A DNA stretch of 6,942 nt, taken from NCBI GenBank assembly GCA_031267345.1, contig JAIRZG010000197.1:1-6942 (forward strand), given 5' to 3'. A program made the position numbers and the translations under genes. Positions 1 through 6,230 of this stretch are shown here, one piece after another. Source of the DNA: Zoogloeaceae bacterium (lineage in GTDB: Bacteria; Pseudomonadota; Gammaproteobacteria; Burkholderiales; Rhodocyclaceae). Within the stretch, counting starts at the first letter, position 1, and each line of letters starts with the position of its first letter. A model generated the notes under the pieces. The model was given only the letters and a program-made list of their open reading frames with translations, was not told the origin of the DNA and searched no databases.

Positions 1-1383
1 GGCGGTAATCAGCGCCGCGCCACCCGCCGCCTCGATGACAGGCAGAATGCGGGAGAGCGCCAGATCGACGGCTTCGATGGCTAACGTCGCGGCGCGAAAA
101 TTGCCGGTGTGTCCCACCATGTCGCCGTTGGCGAAATTGCAACGCAGGAAACGATATTCGCCGCTTTTTATCGCGGCGATCAGGGCGTCGGCGATTTCGG
201 CGGATTTCATCCACGGGCGCTGTTCAAACGGAATCACGTCGCTCGGCACTTCCTGCCAGGTTTCCAGCGGAAATTTGCCGGAACGGTTGCCGTTCCAGAA
301 ATAGGTGACATGCCCGAATTTCTGCGTCTCCGAACAGGCGAACTGCGTGACGCCGCTTCTGGAAAGCCATTCGCCCAAGGTATTCCGGATTGCGGGCGGC
401 GGCACGAGAAAGCGTTTGGGAAGCGCCAGATCGCCATCGTATTGCAGCATTCCGGCATAGGCGACTTTGGGAACGCGCTTGCGGTCAAACTTGTCGAAAC
501 CGGCTTCCTCGAAAGCGCGGCTGATTTCAATGGCGCGATCGCCGCGAAAATTGAACAGCGCCACGGCGTCGCCATCCTGAATCGCGCCCAGCGGTTTTCC
601 GTCTCCGGTAATGACAAAGGGCGGCAAATCCTGATCGCTGATGCCGGGATGCCGCGCGCGCAGGGTGCGCACCGCCGTGGCGCAATCCGGGAAAAACTCG
701 CCTTCGCCCAACACATGGGTATGCCAGCCTTTTTCCACCATGCGCCAGTCAGCTTCGTAACGATCCATCGTAATCACCTGCCGACCGCCGCCAGAGGCGA
801 TACGGGCGTCGAAACCATCACGGGCGAGTCCGGCAAGGAAGGTCTCAAACGGTTCGATGTAATCGAGGGCGCTGGTTTGCGGCGCATCGCGCCCATCGAG
901 CAGGACGTGAATGCGCGCCCGCTGTACGCCTTCCGCCTTTGCCTGTCGCAGCAAGGCTTTCAGATGGTCAAGGTGGCTATGCACGTTGCCGTCGGAAAAA
1001 ATTCCTATTAAATGCAAAACATTTCCGGCATCCGCCTTGATCTGGGCGATAATCTCCCGCCAGCCGCTACCTTGCCAAATGCTGCCGCTTTCGATAGCTT
1101 TGGCGACCAGCGTCGCGCCCTGGGCGTAAATCCGTCCCGCGCCGATGGCGTTGTGACCGACTTCGGAATTGCCCATGTCGTCGTCAGAAGGCATCCCCAC
1201 CGCCGCACCATGCGCTTTTAACAGCATATGCGGATGTTCGGCGAAAAGCCTGTCCAGCGTGGGCTTGCGGGCGGCGGCGATGGCGTTGCCCAGGGCGGCG
1301 GAGTGAGCGCTGACGCCGTAACCATCCAGCACGATAAGCAGCACCGGCCCCGCTACGCCGGAAAATGGAGATTTGGATAACAT
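1..1383 (-). CDS. gpmI: 2,3-bisphosphoglycerate-independent phosphoglycerate mutase, C-terminus cut by window edge
   Basis: Cytosolic glycolytic and gluconeogenic enzyme that interconverts 3- and 2-phosphoglycerate through a phosphoserine intermediate, using two divalent metals (normally Mn). 461 codons are open in the window. Alkaline-phosphatase-superfamily landmarks are in order: VLLIVLDG with metal ligand Asp20; DDDMGNSEVGHNAIGAGR with catalytic Ser73; SDGNVHSH and HVLLDGRD in the phosphotransferase domain; the SETQKFGHVTYFWNGN segment; and NGDMVGHTGN with metal ligands Asp421 and His425. The last visible residues, ALITA, lead into the expected DHGN motif, whose Asp would be the next codon. 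By comparison with the ~511-residue Bacillus stearothermophilus enzyme (D12, S62, D403, H407, D444), this protein has about 18 extra residues and resembles the longer plant-type form. The ATG has AGGA seven bases upstream (minus strand, 1391-1394). The next gene is divergent. I am very sure of the family; only the end is missing. Confidence 0.96.
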   Translation of the reverse strand, partial: MLSKSPFSGVAGPVLLIVLDGYGVSAHSAALGNAIAAARKPTLDRLFAEHPHMLLKAHGAAVGMPSDDDMGNSEVGHNAIGAGRIYAQGATLVAKAIESGSIWQGSGWREIIAQIKADAGNVLHLIGIFSDGNVHSHLDHLKALLRQAKAEGVQRARIHVLLDGRDAPQTSALDYIEPFETFLAGLARDGFDARIASGGGRQVITMDRYEADWRMVEKGWHTHVLGEGEFFPDCATAVRTLRARHPGISDQDLPPFVITGDGKPLGAIQDGDAVALFNFRGDRAIEISRAFEEAGFDKFDRKRVPKVAYAGMLQYDGDLALPKRFLVPPPAIRNTLGEWLSRSGVTQFACSETQKFGHVTYFWNGNRSGKFPLETWQEVPSDVIPFEQRPWMKSAEIADALIAAIKSGEYRFLRCNFANGDMVGHTGNFRAATLAIEAVDLALSRILPVIEAAGGAALITA

Positions 1384-1410
1384 GAAAAATTCCTGCCAGA
1401 AACAGATAAT
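1382..1410 (+). promoter_or_regulatory. Candidate sigma70 promoter for the patatin-like gene
   Basis: ATGAAA (1382-1387, four of six matches to the -35) and GATAAT (1405-1410, five of six matches to the -10) are separated by 17 bases. The predicted start near 1417 gives a leader of about 72 bases. The -35 element overlaps the gpmI start codon, and transcription would run toward the oppositely oriented candidate gpmI promoter. The -35 is weak, so this is a tentative call. Confidence 0.33.
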
Positions 1411-1442
1411 GCAAAGCCTTTGCCGGATTCGCACCCGGACGA

Positions 1443-1471
1443 AGTATCCTTGGCGGCGCGCGAACCGTCAA
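1443..1471 (-). promoter_or_regulatory. Candidate sigma70 promoter for gpmI
   Basis: Read on the minus strand, TTGACG (1471-1466, five of six matches to the -35 consensus) is followed after exactly 17 bases by GATACT (1448-1443, four of six matches to the -10). Transcription would start near 1436 and give a leader of about 50 bases before the gpmI ATG. Its -35 lies only a few bases from the Shine-Dalgarno of the gene on the other strand. The call rests on consensus matching only. Confidence 0.45.
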
Positions 1472-1474
1472 TGC

Positions 1475-1480
1475 AAGGAG
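1475..1480 (+). promoter_or_regulatory. Shine-Dalgarno that fixes the start of the patatin-like gene
   Basis: AAGGAG ends eight bases before the ATG at 1489, a near-ideal ribosome-binding site and spacing. It supports 1489 as the start over the longer in-frame TTG at 1420, whose extra 23 residues have no comparable ribosome-binding site and no family similarity that I recognise. Confidence 0.85.
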
Positions 1481-1488
1481 CCGCATTC

Positions 1489-2589
1489 ATGACTACGGAA
1501 AACACCAAAGGACTGCACGCCATCAATCTGGGATTGCAGGGCGGCGGTGCGCATGGCGCGTACAGTTGGGGCGTACTGGATTGTCTTCTGGAGGATGGGC
1601 GCTTCGATTTTGACGGGGTGAGCGGAACCAGCGCCGGCGCCATGAACGCCGTGGTGCTGGCGGATGGCCTGATGAAAGGCGGCAAGGAAGGCGCGCGGCA
1701 GGCGTTGGCGGAATTCTGGCGCGACATCGCCGACAGCGTGCCGCTGGATTTTTCCGTCTCCGTTCCCAGCCTGAGCGGCGAAAAACAGGCGTTGCTGCCC
1801 ACCACCAAGCTGATGCTCAATTGGGTGCATTACCTTTCGCCCTACCAGTTGAACCCGTTCAATTTCAATCCGCTGAGAAAACTGCTGAAGTCGCGCATCG
1901 ACTTTACCGGCTTGCACCTTTACAGCCCGGTACGCCTGTTTCTCGCCGCCACCAACGCCAATACCGGCAAGCTCCGGCTTTTTCGCACCGAAGAAATCAG
2001 CGAGGACGCCATGCTCGCTTCCGCCTGTCTGCCGATGCTGCATCAGACGATAGAAATCGACGGCGAACCCTACTGGGATGGCGGTTATGCCGCCAATCCG
2101 CCGATTTTTCCCCTGTTCTACGAATGCCAGTCGCGTGACATTCTCCTGATTCTGCTGGCGCCGCCCGACTATGGCGGCATACCGAAAACAGCGGAAGAAA
2201 TCCGCGCCCGCACCATGGAACTGGCCTTCAACACCAGTCTGTTGCGCGAAATGCTGCTTTTTGCCAACATCATCGCCTACAGTCAGGCCAGAAATCAGGA
2301 AACCTGCGAAAAGAAAGGCTGGCCAACCAGTCTGCAACGCATTCTGGGACGCGCCCTGCACGCGCCGGACGATCTTGAACGCTACACGCTGGAAACCCGT
2401 TTTCACCTCATGGAATCCGCTGACCTGCTGCGAAAATTCGGCAGCGCCACCAAGGTTGCCGCCGACTGGCCCTTTTTGAAAAAATTGCACGACATCGGCT
2501 ACACGGAAGCGCAACAATGGCTCGAAGAACATGGCGACAAAGTTGGCAGGCAAACCTCGTTCGACCTGATCGGGCGCTTCGGCGTATGA
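1489..2589 (+). CDS. Patatin-like phospholipase family protein
   Basis: A 366-residue serine acyl-hydrolase of the patatin family, expected to cleave acyl ester bonds of phospholipids or related lipids with a Ser-Asp dyad. All three family signatures are visible: the oxyanion-hole loop GGGAHG at residues 18-23, the nucleophile elbow GTSAG at 46-50 with Ser48, and the DGGY block at 197-200 with Asp197. The catalytic core fills residues ~10-205. The remaining ~160 residues are a mostly helical-looking C-terminal region without a motif I can name. A mid-domain stretch rich in Asn-Pro-Phe (about 118-130) is typical of a bacterial subgroup. There is no signal peptide or membrane segment, so the protein is probably cytoplasmic and unlike secreted ExoU or outer-membrane PlpD types. 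It is divergent from gpmI and followed by 99 non-coding bases. The physiological substrate cannot be deduced from the sequence. Confidence 0.93.
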   Translation: MTTENTKGLHAINLGLQGGGAHGAYSWGVLDCLLEDGRFDFDGVSGTSAGAMNAVVLADGLMKGGKEGARQALAEFWRDIADSVPLDFSVSVPSLSGEKQALLPTTKLMLNWVHYLSPYQLNPFNFNPLRKLLKSRIDFTGLHLYSPVRLFLAATNANTGKLRLFRTEEISEDAMLASACLPMLHQTIEIDGEPYWDGGYAANPPIFPLFYECQSRDILLILLAPPDYGGIPKTAEEIRARTMELAFNTSLLREMLLFANIIAYSQARNQETCEKKGWPTSLQRILGRALHAPDDLERYTLETRFHLMESADLLRKFGSATKVAADWPFLKKLHDIGYTEAQQWLEEHGDKVGRQTSFDLIGRFGV

Positions 2590-2635
2590 GCAGGGCAATC
2601 GCGGCGCCTTGAAAGAAAACCCGCCTGTGACCTTC

Positions 2636-2656
2636 CGCCGTTTGACGCCAAAGGCG
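2636..2656 (+). other. Imperfect hairpin downstream of the patatin-like gene
   Basis: CGCC-g-TTTG, loop ACGC, then CAAA-GGCG forms an 8-bp stem with a single bulged G, 47 bases after the phospholipase stop codon. No T-tract follows, so a classical intrinsic terminator is not supported. It could be a weak terminator, a 3'-end stabilising structure, or chance in GC-rich DNA. Confidence 0.3.
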
Positions 2657-2660
2657 TAGA

Positions 2661-2681
2661 CTTCTGTCCTCTGTCCTCCGG
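2661..2681 (+). repeat. Degenerate heptamer tandem repeat, three units
   Basis: Three consecutive 7-base units read CTTCTGT, CCTCTGT and CCTCCGG. The first two differ at one position and the third is diverged. The run ends seven bases before the start codon of the META-domain lipoprotein gene, so it would lie in the mRNA leader and over the ribosome-binding region, leaving only a weak GGAA at 2680-2683 as Shine-Dalgarno. The same unit recurs at 4081-4118. Confidence 0.6.
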
Positions 2682-2688
2682 AACCCCC

Positions 2689-3129
2689 ATGCGTACTTTT
2701 TCAAAATACCTGTTCGTCCTGTTGCCCCTGTGCGTGTCCGCCTGCACAAGCGCGCCGATTCAAGAAAATCCTGGAACGCCGCTGGAAAAGACCCAATGGC
2801 GGCTGGCGCGGCTGGAGGGGAAAAGCGTCCCACCCAGCGGCAAATCGGCGTATCTGTTGCTGGAAGCGGGGCGGCTCAACGGCTTTGGCGGTTGCAATCG
2901 ACTTGTCGGCAGTTACAAACTGGAAGGCGCGAATCTGGAATTTTCCGCGCCAGCGGGTACTTTGATGGCCTGCATGGACGCAATCAGCCAGCAGGAAAAC
3001 GCCTTCATCCAGCGTATCCCCCAGGTCAAAAGCTGGGCGATTCAGGGACAAACCCTGCGCCTTGGCGACGCGACGGACGCGATCATTCTGGAACTGGAAG
3101 CCGAACCGCCCTTGACGCCTGAACCCTGA
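2689..3129 (+). CDS. META-domain (HslJ-like) lipoprotein
   Basis: A 146-residue predicted outer-membrane lipoprotein. The N-terminus has a basic start, a hydrophobic core (residues 7-16) and the lipobox VSAC, with the lipidated Cys at 19. Residue +2 is Thr rather than Asp, which favours Lol-dependent sorting to the outer membrane. After a short linker comes one META domain (about 35-137) with the usual W..(A/V).L.G opening at Trp37, the central GFGGCNRLVGSY block (65-76), and the GTLMAC segment ending in Cys95. Cys69 and Cys95 are candidates for a periplasmic disulfide. In E. coli, HslJ is linked to heat shock and novobiocin tolerance, but the biochemical role of the domain is unknown and I do not infer more here. 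The stop codon overlaps the next gene by one base. The ribosome-binding site is weak, and a heptamer repeat lies directly upstream. Confidence 0.88.
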   Translation: MRTFSKYLFVLLPLCVSACTSAPIQENPGTPLEKTQWRLARLEGKSVPPSGKSAYLLLEAGRLNGFGGCNRLVGSYKLEGANLEFSAPAGTLMACMDAISQQENAFIQRIPQVKSWAIQGQTLRLGDATDAIILELEAEPPLTPEP

Positions 3130-4013
3130 TGTCTGCCGTCCCGACCTGTTGCGGGCGCTTTGCGCCCAGTCCGACGGGTGATCTGCACTTTGGCTCGCTG
3201 CTGGCGGCGCTGGCTTCCTGTCTGGAAGCGCGCGCGCGCGGCGGACGCTGGTTGGCGCGGATGGAGGATATGGATACGCCGCGCAACGCGCCGGGCGCGG
3301 ATACGCGCATTCTCGCCTGTCTGGAAGCGCATGGTTTTCATTGGGATGGCGCGGTGCTGCGGCAGAGCCGGCGACTGGAGGCGTATCAGGCGGCGTTGGC
3401 GATGTTGCGGGAGAAACGTCTTGCCTACCCCTGCGCCTGTTCGCGCAAGGAAATTGCGGCGGCGGCGCCGGGTCTGGCGATTGACGGCGGCTTGCGCTAT
3501 TCCGGTCGTTGTCGGCAGGGACTCCCTGCGGGACGCGGCGCGCGCGCCTGGCGTCTCCGGGTGGAAGACCGGGAAATCGCCTTCGATGACCGCATTTTGG
3601 GGCGCATGGCGCAAAATCTGGCGCGTGATGTCGGGGATTTCGTACTCTGGCGCGCGGACGGGCAGTTTGCCTATCAACTGGCGGTGGTGGTCGATGACGC
3701 CTTTCAGGGCGTCACCCAGGTCGTGCGCGGCGCGGATCTGCTGCATTCCACGCCACGCCAGATTTATCTGCAAGGTCTGCTCGATCTGCCGACGCCGGAA
3801 TACGCGCATGTCCCCATCGCCACCAACGCGGCGGGCGAAAAACTCTCCAAACAGACGCGCGCCAGTCCCTTGCAGGCACATCATGCCGCCGCCAACCTGG
3901 TCGCCGCGCTCGCCTTTCTCGGACAACGCCCGCCGCCCGAACTCGCAAGAACAAGCGTGGATGAAGTCTGGCGTTGGGCAAGCGCACACTGGACGCTCAG
4001 GGGACGACAGTAG
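3129..4013 (+). CDS. gluQ: Glutamyl-Q tRNA(Asp) synthetase
   Basis: A 294-residue paralogue of the glutamyl-tRNA synthetase catalytic domain that lacks an anticodon-binding domain. The family activates glutamate with ATP and attaches it to queuosine at wobble position 34 of tRNA-Asp in the cytoplasm, rather than to a tRNA 3' end. Visible landmarks are RFAPSPTGDLHFGSL at 10-24 (HIGH-class motif as HFGS), the MEDMDTPR segment at 45-52, zinc ligands Cys102, Cys104, Tyr124 and Cys128, VVRGADLL at 198-205, and KLSKQ (KMSKS-class loop) at 238-242. The length matches the family (~290-300) and is far below the ~470 of GltX. The ATG overlaps the preceding stop as TGATG and has no clear Shine-Dalgarno of its own, so translation is probably coupled to the META lipoprotein. 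In many proteobacteria gluQ follows dksA; here it does not. Confidence 0.95.
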   Translation: MSAVPTCCGRFAPSPTGDLHFGSLLAALASCLEARARGGRWLARMEDMDTPRNAPGADTRILACLEAHGFHWDGAVLRQSRRLEAYQAALAMLREKRLAYPCACSRKEIAAAAPGLAIDGGLRYSGRCRQGLPAGRGARAWRLRVEDREIAFDDRILGRMAQNLARDVGDFVLWRADGQFAYQLAVVVDDAFQGVTQVVRGADLLHSTPRQIYLQGLLDLPTPEYAHVPIATNAAGEKLSKQTRASPLQAHHAAANLVAALAFLGQRPPPELARTSVDEVWRWASAHWTLRGRQ

Positions 4014-4150
4014 GCGCGGGGCCTGCCCCTGCGACGGATCGGCGGGCGAAAAGGAATCCGCGTTACTCATTCCGGGCCATCCCCTGTCTTCTGTTTTCCC
4101 CTGTCCTCTGACCCCTGAATGTGGGAGAATCGCACCTCTGTTCGCTGGAT
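4014..4150 (+). other. Intergenic region between gluQ and the proline-rich lipoprotein
   Basis: 137 bases without a convincing gene. The left part can fold as GCCTGCC (4021-4027) with GGCGGGC (4041-4047), 7 bp including one G-T pair and a 13-base loop, but no T-tract follows. The right part holds a heptamer repeat array (4081-4118, listed separately) and a possible 14-codon reading frame from 4119. I found no good -35/-10 pair, so readthrough from gluQ remains possible. Confidence 0.5.
4081..4118 (+). repeat. Degenerate heptamer tandem repeat, five units
   Basis: Units read CCCCTGT (4081-4087), CTTCTGT (4088-4094), an extra TTT, CCCCTGT (4098-4104), CCTCTGA (4105-4111) and CCCCTGA (4112-4118). 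All fit the pattern C-Y-Y-C-T-G-W. The array ends 32 bases before the start codon of the proline-rich lipoprotein. The unit family is the same as at 2661-2681, where CTTCTGT also occurs. The strand is strongly pyrimidine-biased, unlike the surrounding coding DNA. Confidence 0.65.
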
Positions 4151-4696
4151 ATGCCGATCGTGACCCGACTGTTTTTGTTTTGCGTGTTTTCCCTGCTGCT
4201 TTCCGGTTGCGAGCAACTGGAAAATCGTCTGGGACTGGAAGACCCGGCCAAAAAATCCGCCCGGCTGGAAGCCGAAGGCAGTGCGGTCGGCGGCGGGTGT
4301 CGCCAATCGGGTCGCGCCATAGAAGACTGTTACGCCATCTATACCTGGGTGCCCAAGGAAGCGGTTTTTGAGGGCTGGCGCGAGATGGACGCCTACATGC
4401 GGGAAAACAACATGGAGACCGTTGCGCCCCTGTTGCCGCCGCCGCCACCGCCAGAAAGCGGCAGGAAAAAGAAAAAAGCGCCGCCGACAGAAGACGCGGA
4501 AACGCCGGACACCGCGCCGCAACAGGAAGACACCGCCGCGCCCAGCGCTCGTGTAACGCCTCCTGCGCCCACACCCACGCCCATCCCCAAACCCGCCGTC
4601 GCTGTAACGCTGCCCGCCGCGCCGCCCGCCATTCCCACGTTGCCGGAAGCGCCGTCGCCTGTCGCTACGCCACCCACGCCACCTGCCCAACCGTAA
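4151..4696 (+). CDS. Small lipoprotein with proline-rich C-terminal tail, function unknown
   Basis: A 181-residue predicted lipoprotein. The signal peptide runs from Met1 through a hydrophobic core (7-17) to the lipobox LLSGC, with lipidated Cys20; Glu follows at +2. Residues ~40-92 form a compact charged and aromatic segment containing Cys50, Cys60, Trp66 and the run VFEGWREMDAYMREN (72-86). It resembles a short conserved domain of proteobacterial hypothetical proteins, but I cannot name a family. From Pro93 to the end the chain is disordered-looking and Pro/Ala/Thr-rich: six prolines at 96-101, a basic RKKKK patch at 105-109, then X-Pro alternation near 139-148, reminiscent of periplasm-spanning TonB-type linkers. 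The ATG at 4151 is preferred over in-frame GTGs at 4121 and 4160 because it gives a normal signal peptide; no start has a strong Shine-Dalgarno. rhlE begins 50 bases downstream. Confidence 0.8.
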   Translation: MPIVTRLFLFCVFSLLLSGCEQLENRLGLEDPAKKSARLEAEGSAVGGGCRQSGRAIEDCYAIYTWVPKEAVFEGWREMDAYMRENNMETVAPLLPPPPPPESGRKKKKAPPTEDAETPDTAPQQEDTAAPSARVTPPAPTPTPIPKPAVAVTLPAAPPAIPTLPEAPSPVATPPTPPAQP

Positions 4697-4746
4697 GTCG
4701 CGCCCGTTTTCCATGCGCCGCAACAACCTACCCTGAAAATTTCTCC

Positions 4747-6207
4747 ATGTCCCCCGCACACGCCGCCCCTCCGCCAGATACCGCCGCCGCGCCGGTTTCT
4801 CCCGCTCCCGCCTTTGACGACCTTGGTCTCGCGCCGGAACTTTTGCGCGCCGTGATCGATTCCGGCTACACCACGCCCACGCCCATTCAGGTCAAGGCCA
4901 TTCCGCTGGTGCTGGCGGGCAAGGACATCATGGGCGGCGCGCAGACCGGAACCGGCAAGACCGCCGCCTTTGCCCTGCCCATTTTGCAACGCCTGTTGCC
5001 GCTGGCGAGTTCCAGTCCCTCACCCGCCCGCCATCCGGTGCGCGCCCTGATTCTCGCGCCAACGCGGGAACTGGCCTTGCAGGTGTTCGAGGCGGTCAAG
5101 ACTTACGGCAAACACACGCCGTTGCGCGCCATGTGCGCCTTTGGCGGCGTCGACATCAAGCCACAGACCGCCGAACTGAAACGCGGCGTGGAAATTCTGG
5201 TCGCCACGCCGGGGCGGTTACTCGACCATGTGGAGCAAAAAAGCGTGCACTTCAACGCCGTGCAGACGCTGGTGCTGGACGAAGCCGACCGGATGCTGGA
5301 CATGGGCTTCATTCCCGACATCAAGCGCATCCTCAACCTGCTGCCCGTCCAGCGCCAAAGCCTGTTGTTTTCCGCCACCTTCTCCGATGAAATCAAGCGC
5401 TTGGCGGATGTCATGCTGAAAACGCCGGTTCTGGTGGAGGTCGCCCGTCGCAATCAGGTCTCGGAAACCATTTTGCACCGCGTCTACCTGGTCGCCGAAC
5501 AGGACAAACGCGCCCTGCTCATCCACTTGTTGAAATCCGGCGAAATCAACCAGAGCATCGTCTTTACCCGTACCCGGCAAGGCTGCTCGCGGCTGGCGCG
5601 CGAACTGCAACGCGCCGGTATCGAGGCGGACGCCATTCACGGCGACAAAAGCCAGCACGAGCGCATCAAGGCGCTGGACGCCTTCAAATCCGGACAAGTC
5701 GCCGTGCTGGTCGCCACCGATGTGGCGGCGCGCGGGCTGGACATCGAAGAATTGCCGTATGTCATCAACTACGAACTGCCGCACGTGCCGGAGGATTATA
5801 TACATCGCATTGGACGCACCGGACGCGCAGGCAAACAGGGCAAGGCGATTTCGCTGGTGGCGACGCACGAAGCGGATTATCTCAAGGACATTGAAAAGCT
5901 GCTCAAAAAACCCGTCGAACGCATCCTCCTGCCCGATTTCGAGCCGGAAATGACTGCCGATCAGAAACGCGCGTCCAAAAGGCCGGTGGTGGAAGCGGAG
6001 CGTCCCAAAGCCACCCGCCCGGAGCGTATGCCTTCCCGTCGCGTGATCGCGCCGGATGGCTTTGACTTTTCCAAACCCTATGAGCCGAGCGGCGATCCGC
6101 CCGCAACGCCGGATGCCCCAAGCGCGCCCGCGCCGTACCTGCGCCACCGTCCGCAAAAGCCGATTGCGGCGCTGTTGGGCGGACTGGGACGCAAACCCGA
6201 CGCATAA
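4747..6207 (+). CDS. rhlE: DEAD-box ATP-dependent RNA helicase, RhlE type
   Basis: A 486-residue superfamily 2 RNA helicase that uses ATP to unwind short RNA duplexes or remodel ribonucleoprotein, acting in rRNA maturation or mRNA turnover in the cytoplasm. The motif set is complete: upstream aromatic Phe23 and Q motif with Gln48, Walker A AQTGTGKT (65-72), PTRELA (105-110), TPGR, DEAD (178-181), SAT (209-211), the IVFTRTR block, ATDVAARGLD (323-332) and HRIGRTGR (353-360). RhlE subfamily assignment rests on the FDDLGL...LLRAV opening, the RMLDMGFIPDIKRIL segment and general similarity. Before the core there are ~22 Ala/Pro-rich residues, longer than usual for RhlE. After ~residue 400 a basic, Pro-rich, probably disordered tail provides nonspecific RNA contacts in this family. 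No strong Shine-Dalgarno is seen. The HDOD gene follows after 23 bases, suggesting cotranscription. Confidence 0.95.
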   Translation: MSPAHAAPPPDTAAAPVSPAPAFDDLGLAPELLRAVIDSGYTTPTPIQVKAIPLVLAGKDIMGGAQTGTGKTAAFALPILQRLLPLASSSPSPARHPVRALILAPTRELALQVFEAVKTYGKHTPLRAMCAFGGVDIKPQTAELKRGVEILVATPGRLLDHVEQKSVHFNAVQTLVLDEADRMLDMGFIPDIKRILNLLPVQRQSLLFSATFSDEIKRLADVMLKTPVLVEVARRNQVSETILHRVYLVAEQDKRALLIHLLKSGEINQSIVFTRTRQGCSRLARELQRAGIEADAIHGDKSQHERIKALDAFKSGQVAVLVATDVAARGLDIEELPYVINYELPHVPEDYIHRIGRTGRAGKQGKAISLVATHEADYLKDIEKLLKKPVERILLPDFEPEMTADQKRASKRPVVEAERPKATRPERMPSRRVIAPDGFDFSKPYEPSGDPPATPDAPSAPAPYLRHRPQKPIAALLGGLGRKPDA

Positions 6208-6230
6208 CCCTCCAACGAGAACACAGCACC

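Noticed and set aside
109..1011. 300-codon open frame on the plus strand
   Set aside because: It is antisense to gpmI, whose minus-strand frame carries every catalytic motif. The plus-strand translation shows no domain, and long antisense frames are common in GC-rich DNA.
1420..1488. TTG start extending the patatin-like protein by 23 residues
   Set aside because: AAGGAG eight bases before the ATG at 1489 is far better, and the extension would begin within the candidate promoter and leader region.
1468..2598. 376-codon open frame on the minus strand
   Set aside because: It lies opposite the patatin-like gene, which has a near-ideal Shine-Dalgarno and all catalytic motifs. The antisense product is low-complexity and motif-free.
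2642..2670. TTGACG at 2642 as a promoter -35 for the META lipoprotein
   Set aside because: No acceptable -10 lies 16-18 bases downstream. The better TAGACT at 2657-2662 is only nine bases away, and the TTGACG sits inside a hairpin stem and loop.
3228..3240. Alternating GC run in gluQ as a repeat or Z-DNA element
   Set aside because: Thirteen alternating bases encode Ala-Arg residues in frame in a GC-rich gene. It is too short to support a structural claim.
4021..4047. Hairpin after gluQ as a rho-independent terminator
   Set aside because: The 7-bp stem has a 13-base loop and is followed by GAAAAGG rather than a T-tract, on either strand.
3042..4574. 510-codon open frame on the minus strand, the longest in the window
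   Set aside because: It crosses gluQ, the intergenic repeat and half of the proline-rich lipoprotein. Its product is Arg/Ala-rich with no recognisable fold, as expected for the complement of GC-rich genes.
4393..4989. Glycine-rich 198-codon frame on the minus strand
   Set aside because: Its Gly runs are simply the complement of proline codons (CCG/CCC/CCA) in the lipoprotein tail and the start of rhlE.
5218..6156. 312-codon open frame on the minus strand
   Set aside because: It is antisense to the conserved helicase core of rhlE and shows no motif of its own.
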